Of a stretch of DNA of 64,000 nt, positions 42,412-51,659 are shown piece by piece. Made by a program: the position numbers and the translations under genes. The notes under the pieces are model-generated. The model saw nothing but the letters and a program-made list of their open reading frames with translations. It had not been told where the DNA came from and did not search any database. The first letter of the stretch is position 1; every line of letters begins with the position of its first letter. The stretch is from the NCBI RefSeq assembly GCF_034424175.1, contig NZ_CP139986.1:4668809-4732808 (forward strand), in the 5' to 3' direction. This DNA comes from Kluyvera intermedia (GTDB taxonomy: Bacteria; Pseudomonadota; Gammaproteobacteria; Enterobacterales; Enterobacteriaceae).

Positions 42412-44589
42412 TTATCCCTTATTCAGGAAGTCCCCGGTCTTAAAGCTTCCATCCGCGTTGCGTTCCAGCGGCTGCGGTAACGCCAGTGATTGGAAATCAT
42501 CTGCGCGTAGCTCCTTGCCTTCTTTATTCACGCTTTTCCCATTCTCGATAAAGTAGTTGGTCGCATCCACATTCCCGACCACCGCATCGTCATATTTCCC
42601 TGTTTTGCTGCGCAGCGAAATGTTCTCACTAAACACGCCTTGAGTAGAAGCATCACCATAAGGGCTTGGACGGAAGATAAAGTTGAAGCGCTGATTATCA
42701 ACGGCAACGTTGTTTACCACCACCAGCTTGCCCGGATTAAAGTTATCGGTGAACCCATCGAGATGATTACCTACCGCGATGCTGTTGCGGATTTCATGGG
42801 CGACCGGCTGGCCTTCACCTCCCAGCTTAAAGCCATTGCTGGTGTTGTCTCGGGCAATTGAGTTCTCGATAACGACGACGCCATTTGCACCATCCTCAAT
42901 CTTATTGAACAGATCAAAACCATCGTCGATATTGTTGTGAGAGTAGCAGCCTTCAAGGCGATTCCCTTCGCCCACGCGCATCTTCACGGCAAACCCGTCG
43001 GCGTTGATCTTGCCCGGATCTTCGTTACTGTAGGATTCAGCATTCACGACGCGGTTATAGCTTGCCCACAGTGGACGACCGATCTTATCCGCAGAGGAGA
43101 TCTGAATGCCGGTATCATCGTTGCGATAAGCCACCACATTTTCAATCAGGTTATGGCTACCCTGGATACGCAGGCTTTTATCGGTAATCTCTATCCCACG
43201 CAGAGTCCAATAGTGACCATCGAGCAGCATGCCGTGGATAACCGCTTTACCTTGTGATTCCAGTGACTTACGGCCATTTTCAAGCCCACTGGCGGTGAGA
43301 GGAATATCGGTTTTTGGGTAGTCTCCGGCGGCCAGCACAATCTTACCGCCAGGAGGTAGTAAATCGATGGCGGTGTTTAAATCCATTGGCGCTTCCAGGG
43401 TCCCTTTGGCCTCGGCTTTGCCGTTTGCTGAGGCGTATAGCGTGCTGGCTGAAACGCTTTTGACCTGACTCACGGTCAGCTCTTGATCCACGGGCGCACG
43501 GTCTTTACCGCTGGTAGGGGTAAAGGTGATTTTGAACGTATTGTTCTCTTTAAGTGTGGCTGGCAGGGTAAACATCTCACCGGCTTTCACCGGTTTATTC
43601 TCCCCGATCACCACTTCGTTTTGCCGCACGGTAAACTGTCCGTCGTAGTTGGCACGCGCCTGCAAGGTATAGTCCTGTGCCTGACTCTGACTTCCCGAGG
43701 CGACCTGCATAACTACCGGCCATGATTTAGCGACGAACGGCTTTGAGGCAACGGTGTCGGCTGCTGATGTGGTCAGCGACGCATCGCTGACGGTGATTTT
43801 TGCATTACGTGAGGCAAAGAATCCCACGTAATACTGTTTTTTGTCCTGTACGGAGATAAGGTCAGCATGCGGCACTTGCTGGGTCACCCACTCTTCGCTA
43901 CCCACCGGAGCCCAGGCGGTAATAAAACCTGTGTTGGTGCGTTCGAGTTTTAGACGAAAGGCCGGTGACTGATGAAGGTCCACGGCTTCTTTATAACTCA
44001 CCTTCTTGATCTCAGAACCGGCGTTCCCCCAGGGCTGGGTGATCCCATTACGTGAAATGGCCAGCATCTTCACGCGGTAATCATCTTTTTTATCCTGCGT
44101 GATAATGGCATTCATCACCATATTGGATGCTGCCGGAAACTCCTCATAACCTTCTTTGAGAGGGTCCATGCGTGGTAGACCGATAATATCGCGTACCAGC
44201 AGACCGGCACCCTCCTGAGCCGCAGGCTTGGCACCGTTTTCCGGGCCAAACTGGTCAACGGTGACGGTCGCTGATAATACAAAATTCTTATCGCTCGGCA
44301 ACGTGGTGTAGAAGAACGTTAGGCCATCATGGGAGTTAGCTATCTTGCCACCACGACTTTCAATAGTGATAGGACGGCTAAGATCGGCAACCTGCGCTGT
44401 GGTCAGCGTCTTGCCATCAATAGTCACGTTATTAACCCCGACCTTCTCCGGGAGGACATTTGAGGAGAAGTTGACGTCAGTGGATTGTCCGAAGGCGATA
44501 GCCTTCCATTGTTGGGCGGTCTCAGCGTGTGCCGAGAGTGAAAATGCTGCGCTACAAAGGGTAAGAGCCAGAGGTATCTTGTTGTTCAT
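42412..44589 (-). CDS. pelX: Periplasmic exopolygalacturonate (pectate) lyase, family PL9, PelX-like
   Basis: 725 residues. A signal peptide (cleavage after AHA, residue 22) points to the periplasm or outside. The C-terminal third is a right-handed beta-helix with PL9 features: D531, then IDDGFDLF supplying D555, D556 and D559, and K588 in SNGFKLGG. These match the calcium-binding aspartates and catalytic lysine of Pel9A/PelL; the D531-D555 spacing of 24 agrees. The N-terminal part (30-390) has beta-rich accessory domains. PelX enzymes release digalacturonate from pectic oligomers. It is absent from this place in E. coli. KdgR-like boxes upstream support a role in pectin catabolism. Confidence 0.85.
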   Translation of the reverse strand: MNNKIPLALTLCSAAFSLSAHAETAQQWKAIAFGQSTDVNFSSNVLPEKVGVNNVTIDGKTLTTAQVADLSRPITIESRGGKIANSHDGLTFFYTTLPSDKNFVLSATVTVDQFGPENGAKPAAQEGAGLLVRDIIGLPRMDPLKEGYEEFPAASNMVMNAIITQDKKDDYRVKMLAISRNGITQPWGNAGSEIKKVSYKEAVDLHQSPAFRLKLERTNTGFITAWAPVGSEEWVTQQVPHADLISVQDKKQYYVGFFASRNAKITVSDASLTTSAADTVASKPFVAKSWPVVMQVASGSQSQAQDYTLQARANYDGQFTVRQNEVVIGENKPVKAGEMFTLPATLKENNTFKITFTPTSGKDRAPVDQELTVSQVKSVSASTLYASANGKAEAKGTLEAPMDLNTAIDLLPPGGKIVLAAGDYPKTDIPLTASGLENGRKSLESQGKAVIHGMLLDGHYWTLRGIEITDKSLRIQGSHNLIENVVAYRNDDTGIQISSADKIGRPLWASYNRVVNAESYSNEDPGKINADGFAVKMRVGEGNRLEGCYSHNNIDDGFDLFNKIEDGANGVVVIENSIARDNTSNGFKLGGEGQPVAHEIRNSIAVGNHLDGFTDNFNPGKLVVVNNVAVDNQRFNFIFRPSPYGDASTQGVFSENISLRSKTGKYDDAVVGNVDATNYFIENGKSVNKEGKELRADDFQSLALPQPLERNADGSFKTGDFLNKG

Positions 44590-44629
44590 ATTATCTTCCT
44601 GAATGGTTTATCGGTGCAATTATCACCAA

Positions 44630-44690
44630 ATCAAAATGGTGTTTCTTTTTTGTTCGTCACAATAATGAATAAATAAAACACCGTTTTAAT
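44630..44690 (-). promoter_or_regulatory. KdgR-like operators upstream of pelX
   Basis: AATAAAACACCGTTTTAAT (44672-44690) fits 18 of 19 positions of the KdgR consensus AATRAAAYRNYRTTTYATT. A weaker site at 44630-44648 fits 16 of 19. Both lie 40-100 bases before the pelX start. KdgR represses pectin-degradation genes until 2-keto-3-deoxygluconate appears. Confidence 0.65.
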
Positions 44691-44922
44691 TTAAGCTGTT
44701 CTTTATTCAGGTGGTAAAAAAACAATATAAGCAGAGAGATAGCCTGCAATCTGGCGTTCAGACTGATTTCTTACAAGACAAATGGATTTGATATGGACGA
44801 AAATAGGGGTAGAAAAGGGAATGTTGAGTGTTTTATCAGCAAGCCATTTCATGGCGAAAAATATGTAGAATTTTCAACGTTAACCGGGTTTACTTCATCC
44901 TTAATCTACAGACAGGATACCT
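44691..44922 (+). promoter_or_regulatory. glmUS promoter region
   Basis: About 230 bases between the pelX control region and glmU. A NagC-like sequence (ATTTCATGGCGAAAAAT, about 44847-44863) resembles the operators that control glmUS in E. coli. No gene is seen. Confidence 0.35.
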
Positions 44923-46296
44923 ATGTCTAACCGTACCATGAGCGTTGTGATCCTTGCCGCTGGCAAAGGCACGCGTATGTATTCCGATCTTCCTAAAGTG
45001 CTGCATACTCTGGCGGGTAAGCCAATGGTGCAGCATGTCATTGATGCCGCTAACCATGTTGGCGCAACCCAGGTACATCTGGTGTACGGCCACGGCGGTG
45101 ATTTACTTAAGCAGACCTTAACGGATGACAATCTGAACTGGGTGCTACAGGCAGAACAATTGGGTACCGGTCATGCTATGCAGCAGGCTGCCCCGTTCTT
45201 TGCCGATGACGAAGATATCCTGATGCTGTACGGCGACGTTCCGCTGATCTCCGTTGAAACGCTGCAACGCCTGCGTGATGCTAAACCGCAGGGCGGTATT
45301 GGTTTACTGACGGTCGTGCTATCCGATCCAAGCGGCTACGGCCGAATCACCCGCGAAAACGGCAAAGTGACCGGCATCGTCGAGCATAAAGATGCCACCG
45401 ATGAACAGCGTCTGATCCCGGAAATAAACACCGGCATCCTGATTGCTAACGGCGCGGATTTGAAACGCTGGCTGGCGAAACTGAACAACAACAACGCGCA
45501 GGGTGAGTTCTATATCACCGATATTATCGCAATGGCCTATCAGGAAGGGCGCGAGGTTGTCGCCGTTCATCCGGCACGTATCAGCGAAACCGACGGTGTG
45601 AATAACCGCCTTCAACTTGCCCGTCTTGAGCGTATTTACCAGTCAGAGCAGGCTGAAAAACTGCTGCTGGCAGGCGTGATGCTGCGTGACCCGGCGCGTT
45701 TTGATCTGCGCGGCACGCTGTCTCACGGGCGCGATATCGAAATTGATACTAACGTTATCCTTGAGGGCAACGTGGTACTGGGTCATCGCGTTAAAATCGG
45801 CGCCGGCTGCGTGATTAAAAACGCCACCATTGGCGACGACTGTGAAATCAGCCCGTACAGCGTAGTGGAAGATGCCCACCTGGAAGCCGCCTGCACCATT
45901 GGGCCGTTCGCTCGACTTCGCCCTGGCGCGGAGCTGCTGGAAGGTGCGCATGTCGGTAACTTTGTCGAAATGAAAAAAGCGCGCTTGGGTAAAGGCTCAA
46001 AAGCTGGTCATCTGACCTACCTGGGCGATGCGGAAATTGGCGATAACGTCAATATCGGCGCAGGAACCATCACCTGCAACTATGACGGCGCAAACAAGTT
46101 TAAAACCATTATTGGCGATGACGTCTTTGTTGGCTCAGACTCCCAGCTGGTGGCCCCGGTCACCATCGGAAAAGGTGTCACCATTGCCGCAGGTACGACG
46201 GTTACTCGTGATGTTGCTGATAATGAACTGGTGATCAGCCGCGTACCACAGGTACACAAACAAGGTTGGCAGCGTCCGGTGAAGATTAAGAAGTAG
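44923..46296 (+). CDS. glmU: Bifunctional UDP-GlcNAc pyrophosphorylase / glucosamine-1-phosphate acetyltransferase
   Basis: Makes UDP-GlcNAc for peptidoglycan and lipopolysaccharide. 457 residues. The N-terminal uridylyltransferase domain (1-230) has VVILAAGKGTRMYSDLPKVL. The C-terminal left-handed beta-helix (about 250-457) has hexapeptide repeats such as IGAGTITCNYDGANK and performs the acetyl transfer. Start ATG 44923. It precedes glmS, as in E. coli. Confidence 0.98.
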   Translation: MSNRTMSVVILAAGKGTRMYSDLPKVLHTLAGKPMVQHVIDAANHVGATQVHLVYGHGGDLLKQTLTDDNLNWVLQAEQLGTGHAMQQAAPFFADDEDILMLYGDVPLISVETLQRLRDAKPQGGIGLLTVVLSDPSGYGRITRENGKVTGIVEHKDATDEQRLIPEINTGILIANGADLKRWLAKLNNNNAQGEFYITDIIAMAYQEGREVVAVHPARISETDGVNNRLQLARLERIYQSEQAEKLLLAGVMLRDPARFDLRGTLSHGRDIEIDTNVILEGNVVLGHRVKIGAGCVIKNATIGDDCEISPYSVVEDAHLEAACTIGPFARLRPGAELLEGAHVGNFVEMKKARLGKGSKAGHLTYLGDAEIGDNVNIGAGTITCNYDGANKFKTIIGDDVFVGSDSQLVAPVTIGKGVTIAAGTTVTRDVADNELVISRVPQVHKQGWQRPVKIKK

Positions 46297-46324
46297 GCCT
46301 GATAAGGTGTAACCGCCATCAGGC
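46297..46324. repeat. REP-like element between glmU and glmS
   Basis: The imperfect palindrome GCCTGATAAGG...CCGCCATCAGGC starts directly at the glmU stop. It is the REP family of this chromosome. Confidence 0.7.
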
Positions 46325-46465
46325 AAACAAAGGGCGAGGCGATAACATAATCTCCCGCCCAAAATGCAGTACCTATAAAAATAACCCCACTCTCTACAAG
46401 GCTCGGGGCGCCCGGTAACGGGCAACAGGTTGACCGACAACGCGTAAAAATCGGAACTAAAAACT

Positions 46466-48295
46466 ATGTGTGGAATTGTTGGCGCAGTCGCGCAACGTGA
46501 TGTAGCTGAAATCCTTCTCGAAGGCCTTCGTCGTCTGGAATACCGTGGCTATGACTCTGCGGGTTTGGCGGTCGTGGATGCACAAGGTCATATGACTCGC
46601 CTGCGTCGCCTGGGTAAGGTCCAGATGCTGTCTAATGCAGCGGCTGAACACCCACTGCCAGGCGGCACGGGTATTGCTCACACTCGCTGGGCAACCCACG
46701 GCGAACCTTCGGAAACCAATGCACATCCGCATGTTTCTGACTACATTGCTGTGGTGCATAACGGCATCATTGAAAACCACGAACCGTTGCGCGAAATGCT
46801 GCAGGCTCGCGGCTACGTGTTTGTTTCAGCGACCGACACCGAAGTGATTGCTCACCTCGTTCACTGGGAACTGGAGCAGGGCGGTACCCTGCGCGAAGCC
46901 GTTCTCCGTGCGATCCCGCAACTGCGTGGCGCGTACGGCACGGTGATTATGGATTCTCGCGACCCGAGCACCTTATTGGCTGCTCGTTCCGGTAGCCCGC
47001 TGGTTATCGGTCTTGGGATGGGTGAGAACTTTATCGCTTCTGACCAGTTAGCGCTGCTGCCGGTGACTCGTCGTTTTATCTTCCTTGAAGAGGGGGATAT
47101 TGCGGAAATCACTCGCCGTACGGTCGAGATCTTCGATAAGACCGGCGCGGAAGTGAAGCGTCAGGAGATCGAATCAAACCTGCAATATGATGCGGGCGAT
47201 AAAGGTATCTATCGCCACTACATGCAAAAAGAGATCTACGAGCAGCCAAACGCGATTAAAAACACCTTAAGCGGGCGTATCAGCCACGGTGAAGTGGATT
47301 TAAGCGAGCTGGGGCCACAGGCTGACACATTGCTCTCTCAGGTTGAACATATTCAAATCATCGCCTGTGGTACCTCCTATAACTCCGGAATGGTCGCACG
47401 CTATTGGTTTGAGTCGCTGGCCGGCGTGCCGTGCGATGTTGAGATTGCCTCGGAATTCCGTTACCGCAAATCAGCGGTGCGTCCTAACAGCCTTGTGATC
47501 ACGCTGTCTCAGTCCGGTGAAACGGCCGATACTCTGGCAGGACTGCGCCTGGCGAAAGAGCTGGGCTACCTGGGCTCACTGGCTGTATGCAACGTGGCGG
47601 GTTCATCGCTGGTTCGTGAATCTGATCTGGCTATTATGACCAAAGCAGGCGCGGAAATTGGCGTTGCTTCAACCAAAGCGTTCACCACTCAGTTGACCGT
47701 TTTGCTGCTGCTGGTGGCGAAAATGGCGCGGCTTAAAGGCGCTGATGCTGCGGTTGAGCATGAAATCATACATGCGCTTCAGGCGCTGCCAAGCCGCATA
47801 GAACAGGTTCTGTCTGAAGACAAACGCATTGAAGCGCTGGCGGAAGATTTCTCCGATAAGCATCACGCGCTGTTCTTAGGTCGTGGCGATCAGTATCCAA
47901 TCGCTCTTGAAGGGGCGCTGAAGCTTAAAGAGATCTCCTACATCCACGCTGAAGCCTACGCGGCAGGCGAGCTGAAACACGGCCCGCTGGCGCTGATTGA
48001 TGCGGATATGCCGGTTATTGTGGTGGCACCGAACAACGAGCTACTGGAAAAACTGAAATCCAACATTGAAGAAGTTCGCGCGCGCGGCGGTGAGTTGTAT
48101 GTGTTTGCCGATAGAGATGCGGCCTTCACCAACAGCGATAACATGCACATTATCGAGATGCCGCATGTGGAAGAGGTGATTGCGCCTATCTTCTACACCG
48201 TACCGCTTCAGTTGCTCTCCTACCATGTGGCGCTGATCAAAGGCACTGATGTTGACCAGCCACGTAATCTGGCGAAGTCGGTCACGGTAGAATAA
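46466..48295 (+). CDS. glmS: Glutamine:fructose-6-phosphate aminotransferase (GlmS)
   Basis: Forms glucosamine 6-phosphate from fructose 6-phosphate and glutamine. 609 residues. Cys2 (MCGIVGAV) is the glutaminase nucleophile after Met removal. Two SIS domains follow (about 285-460 and 460-609) with CGTSYNSG, SQSGETADTL and the C-terminal PRNLAKSVTVE. In E. coli its mRNA is activated by the GlmZ small RNA; the 169-base glmU-glmS gap is the region where this occurs. Confidence 0.99.
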   Translation: MCGIVGAVAQRDVAEILLEGLRRLEYRGYDSAGLAVVDAQGHMTRLRRLGKVQMLSNAAAEHPLPGGTGIAHTRWATHGEPSETNAHPHVSDYIAVVHNGIIENHEPLREMLQARGYVFVSATDTEVIAHLVHWELEQGGTLREAVLRAIPQLRGAYGTVIMDSRDPSTLLAARSGSPLVIGLGMGENFIASDQLALLPVTRRFIFLEEGDIAEITRRTVEIFDKTGAEVKRQEIESNLQYDAGDKGIYRHYMQKEIYEQPNAIKNTLSGRISHGEVDLSELGPQADTLLSQVEHIQIIACGTSYNSGMVARYWFESLAGVPCDVEIASEFRYRKSAVRPNSLVITLSQSGETADTLAGLRLAKELGYLGSLAVCNVAGSSLVRESDLAIMTKAGAEIGVASTKAFTTQLTVLLLLVAKMARLKGADAAVEHEIIHALQALPSRIEQVLSEDKRIEALAEDFSDKHHALFLGRGDQYPIALEGALKLKEISYIHAEAYAAGELKHGPLALIDADMPVIVVAPNNELLEKLKSNIEEVRARGGELYVFADRDAAFTNSDNMHIIEMPHVEEVIAPIFYTVPLQLLSYHVALIKGTDVDQPRNLAKSVTVE

Positions 48296-48315
48296 TCGCC
48301 ATTACTTATCTCATC

Positions 48316-48351
48316 ATCCGGTTATGTCTCAGGCATAGCCGGATTTTTTTT
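48316..48351 (+). terminator. Terminator of glmUS
   Basis: An 11-bp stem with one G-U pair (48316-48326 and 48334-48344) is followed by a run of seven T residues. Confidence 0.9.
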
Positions 48352-48487
48352 ACCTGCTATAACTGTCATAAAGTGCGACGATTTCGTTGTCATGAAAAGA
48401 AAATTATTCTGAAATCATACTGTAAATTATTTTTCTAATTTATTGATTTATATATATTTAATAATATCTTTTTTTACGGGGTTTTCG

Positions 48488-48527
48488 TTGTCATTAAACT
48501 GTCATAAACCTTACATATAACTGTCAC
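48488..48527 (+). promoter_or_regulatory. Tandem Pho boxes upstream of pstS
   Basis: Two PhoB-binding boxes, TTGTCATTAAACTGTCAT (48488-48505) and CTTACATATAACTGTCAC (48510-48527), start 22 bp apart, the standard spacing, and lie 67 bases before pstS. They match the E. coli pst Pho box region and imply induction under phosphate starvation. Confidence 0.93.
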
Positions 48528-48593
48528 CTGATTGTCCTACTTTGCTCCTCGTAAACACAAAACAACACTTTACGAATTCTTGCAGGAGACATT

Positions 48594-49634
48594 ATGAAAG
48601 TTATGCGTACCACTGTCGCAACTGTTGTCGCCGCGACCTTATCTATGAGCGCTTTCGCCGCAAACGCAGCAGCAAGCCTGACGGGCGCAGGTGCAACCTT
48701 CCCCGCGCCGGTGTATGCCAAATGGGCTGATACCTATAACAAAGAAACTGGCAATAAAGTTAACTACCAGGGTATTGGCTCCTCAGGCGGCGTAAAACAA
48801 ATCACCGCGAACACCGTTGATTTCGGCGCATCCGATGCTCCGCTGTCTGACGAGAAGCTCTCTCAGGAAGGCCTGTTCCAGTTCCCTACCGTGATCGGTG
48901 GTGTTGTGCTGGCCGTTAACATCCCTGGCCTGAAATCAGGCGAGCTGGTGCTGGACGGTAAAACGCTGGGTGATATCTACCTTGGCAAAATTAAGAAGTG
49001 GGATGATGCCGCAATCACCAAACTGAACCCAGGCGTTAAGCTGCCTTCTCAGAACATCGCCGTGGTGCGTCGTGCTGATGGTTCCGGTACTTCCTTCGTC
49101 TTCACCAGCTACCTGGCGAAAGTGAACGAAGAGTGGAAATCTAAAATTGGCGCAGGCTCTACCGTAAACTGGCCAACCGGTCTGGGCGGTAAAGGTAACG
49201 ACGGTATTGCCGCGTTCGTACAGCGTCTGCCAGGCTCTATCGGTTACGTTGAATATGCTTACGCTAAGCAGAATAACCTGGCTTACACCAAGTTGATTTC
49301 TGCCGACGGTAAAGCGATTAGCCCGACCGAAGAGAACTTCGCCAACGCTGCAAAAGGCGCTGACTGGAGCAAATCCTTCGCTCAGGACTTGACCAACCAG
49401 AAAGGTGAGGGCGCATGGCCAATTACCTCCACCACCTTCATTCTGGTACACAAAGATCAGAAGAAACCTGAGCAAGGCGCTGAAGTGCTGAAGTTCTTTG
49501 ACTGGGCTTACAAAAACGGTGGCAAACAGGCTAATGACCTGGATTATGCTACCTTGCCAGACAGCGTGGTTGAGCAGGTTCGTGCTGCATGGAAGACCAA
49601 CGTGAAAGATAGCAGCGGTAAAGCGCTGTACTGA
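48594..49634 (+). CDS. pstS: Phosphate-binding periplasmic protein
   Basis: 346 residues. The signal peptide ends AFAANA near residue 25. The mature protein opens ASLTGAGATFPAPVYAKW. Phosphate-contact motifs QGIGSSGGVKQI, GASDAPLSDE and RRADGSGTSF are intact. High-affinity phosphate receptor for PstCAB. Start ATG 48594, after CAGGAGACATT. Confidence 0.99.
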   Translation: MKVMRTTVATVVAATLSMSAFAANAAASLTGAGATFPAPVYAKWADTYNKETGNKVNYQGIGSSGGVKQITANTVDFGASDAPLSDEKLSQEGLFQFPTVIGGVVLAVNIPGLKSGELVLDGKTLGDIYLGKIKKWDDAAITKLNPGVKLPSQNIAVVRRADGSGTSFVFTSYLAKVNEEWKSKIGAGSTVNWPTGLGGKGNDGIAAFVQRLPGSIGYVEYAYAKQNNLAYTKLISADGKAISPTEENFANAAKGADWSKSFAQDLTNQKGEGAWPITSTTFILVHKDQKKPEQGAEVLKFFDWAYKNGGKQANDLDYATLPDSVVEQVRAAWKTNVKDSSGKALY

Positions 49635-49642
49635 TTACGGCC

Positions 49643-49662
49643 GCCCGGCGGTGACGCCGGGC
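49643..49662. repeat. Hairpin after pstS
   Basis: A perfect 8-bp stem (GCCCGGCG/CGCCGGGC) with loop GTGA lies between pstS and pstC. There is no T run, so it probably protects the abundant pstS mRNA rather than terminating transcription. Confidence 0.6.
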
Positions 49663-49704
49663 ATCTGTAAACGTCGTCGCAGATTTTAAATAGAAGAGTA
49701 ATTT

Positions 49705-50667
49705 ATGGCTGCAACCAAGCCTGCTTTTAACCCACCGGGTAAAAAGGGTGACATGATATTCAGCGCGCTGGTAAGACTGGCTGCGCTGATTGTGCTATTG
49801 ATGTTGGGCGGGATTATCGTCTCTCTTATCATCTCTTCCTGGCCTAGTATGGAGAAGTTCGGCTTCGCCTTCCTGTGGACCAAAGAGTGGGACGCGCCTA
49901 ATGACATCTACGGTGCGCTAGTACCGATTTATGGCACCATTGTGACCTCCGTTATCGCCTTGCTGATCGCCGTTCCGGTGAGTTTCGGCATCGCACTCTT
50001 CCTGACTGAACTGGCACCCAACTGGCTTAAACGCCCGCTCGGTATTGCGATAGAACTGCTGGCGGCTATCCCCAGTATTGTTTACGGCATGTGGGGCCTG
50101 TTTATCTTTGCGCCGCTGTTTGCGACCTACTTCCAGGAGCCGGTGGGCAATATTCTTTCTAACGTCCCGTTTGTCGGCGCACTGTTCTCCGGCCCGGCGT
50201 TTGGTATCGGTATTCTGGCGGCTGGGGTTATCCTCGCCATCATGATCATCCCGTACATTTCTGCCGTCATGCGTGACGTATTTGAACAAACGCCGGTCAT
50301 GATGAAAGAGTCGGCTTATGGCATTGGCTGCACCACCTGGGAAGTGATCTGGCGTATCGTCCTGCCGTTCACCAAAAACGGTGTGATTGGCGGCGTGATG
50401 CTGGGTCTGGGTCGTGCGCTGGGTGAAACCATGGCGGTGACCTTTATCATCGGTAACACCTACCAGCTCGACAGCGTCTCGCTGTACATGCCGGGCAACA
50501 GTATTACCTCCGCGCTGGCGAATGAATTTGCGGAAGCAGAATCTGGCCTGCACGTTGCTGCGTTGATGGAACTGGGTCTGATCTTGTTTGCCATTACCTT
50601 TATCGTCCTGGCAGCATCGAAGTTCATGATTATGCGCCTCGCGAAAAATGAAGGGGCACGCTCATGA
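49705..50667 (+). CDS. pstC: Phosphate ABC transporter permease PstC
   Basis: 320 residues, about six membrane helices. The ABC permease loop EAA motif is in KESAYGIGCTTWEVIWRIVLP. It pairs with PstA to form the channel. The stop overlaps the pstA start by four bases (ATGA). Confidence 0.97.
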   Translation: MAATKPAFNPPGKKGDMIFSALVRLAALIVLLMLGGIIVSLIISSWPSMEKFGFAFLWTKEWDAPNDIYGALVPIYGTIVTSVIALLIAVPVSFGIALFLTELAPNWLKRPLGIAIELLAAIPSIVYGMWGLFIFAPLFATYFQEPVGNILSNVPFVGALFSGPAFGIGILAAGVILAIMIIPYISAVMRDVFEQTPVMMKESAYGIGCTTWEVIWRIVLPFTKNGVIGGVMLGLGRALGETMAVTFIIGNTYQLDSVSLYMPGNSITSALANEFAEAESGLHVAALMELGLILFAITFIVLAASKFMIMRLAKNEGARS

Positions 50668-51554
50668 CAACGCTGGAAATGCAAAATACCGCCGCACTGG
50701 CTGAATCCCGCCGCAAAATGCAGGCGCGTCGCCGCATGAAGAATCGCATCGCGCTGACGCTTTCGATGGCGACGATGATCTTCGGTTTGTTCTGGCTGGT
50801 GTGGATCTTAATGGCCACCATTACCCGTGGTATCGACGGGATGTCGCTGGCGCTGTTTACTGAGATGACACCACCGCCGAATACGGCGGGTGGCGGTCTG
50901 GCAAACGCCCTCGCGGGTAGCGGCCTGCTGATTCTGTGGTCAACCGTCATCGGGACGCCACTGGGCATCATGGCGGGCATTTATCTGGCCGAATACGGAC
51001 GTAAATCCTGGCTGGCTGAAGTGATCCGCTTTATTAACGACATTCTGCTTTCTGCACCGTCTATCGTCGTGGGCCTGTTCGTCTACACCATCGTGGTGGC
51101 GCAGATGCAGCACTTCTCCGGTTGGGCTGGCGTGATTGCGCTGGCGCTGTTGCAGGTGCCTATCGTGATTCGTACCACCGAGAACATGCTGAAACTGGTG
51201 CCGGATAGCCTGCGTGAAGCGGCTTATGCGCTGGGTACACCGAAGTGGCGGATGATCTCTGCGATTACGCTAAAAGCATCTATCTCCGGGATTATGACCG
51301 GTATTCTGCTGGCTATTGCGCGTATTGCCGGTGAAACAGCACCGCTGCTGTTTACCGCGCTCTCCAACCAGTTCTGGAGCACCGACATGATGCAGCCTAT
51401 CGCCAACTTGCCGGTCACCATCTTTAAATTTGCAATGAGCCCATTTGCAGAGTGGCAGCAACTGGCCTGGGCCGGGGTGCTGATTATCACGCTGTGCGTA
51501 TTGCTGCTGAACATTCTGGCGCGCGTTGTTTTCGCGAAGAAGAAACACGGTTAA
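50664..51554 (+). CDS. pstA: Phosphate ABC transporter permease PstA
   Basis: 296 residues with about six helices. The ATPase-contact loop reads LREAAYALGTPKWRMISAITL. Start ATG 50664 overlaps the pstC stop. A REP element lies between it and pstB. Confidence 0.97.
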   Translation: MTTLEMQNTAALAESRRKMQARRRMKNRIALTLSMATMIFGLFWLVWILMATITRGIDGMSLALFTEMTPPPNTAGGGLANALAGSGLLILWSTVIGTPLGIMAGIYLAEYGRKSWLAEVIRFINDILLSAPSIVVGLFVYTIVVAQMQHFSGWAGVIALALLQVPIVIRTTENMLKLVPDSLREAAYALGTPKWRMISAITLKASISGIMTGILLAIARIAGETAPLLFTALSNQFWSTDMMQPIANLPVTIFKFAMSPFAEWQQLAWAGVLIITLCVLLLNILARVVFAKKKHG

Positions 51555-51560
51555 TGAAAT

Positions 51561-51642
51561 TGCCGGATGGCGGCGTAAACGCCTTATCCGGCCTACAAAT
51601 TGACATATATGTAGGCCTGATAAGCTGCGCGCCATCAGGCAG
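51561..51642. repeat. REP/BIME pair between pstA and pstB
   Basis: Two palindromic REP units (GCCGGATGGCGGCG...CCTTATCCGGCC and GGCCTGATAAGC...GCCATCAGGC) occupy most of the 105-base gap inside the operon. Confidence 0.85.
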
Positions 51643-51659
51643 ATGAGGAAGAGATTGAA

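Noticed and set aside
42045..44922. The pectate lyase island as a transposon
   Set aside because: No terminal inverted repeats, target duplications or transposase were found at its edges; it looks like a simple accessory insertion or a retained ancestral locus.
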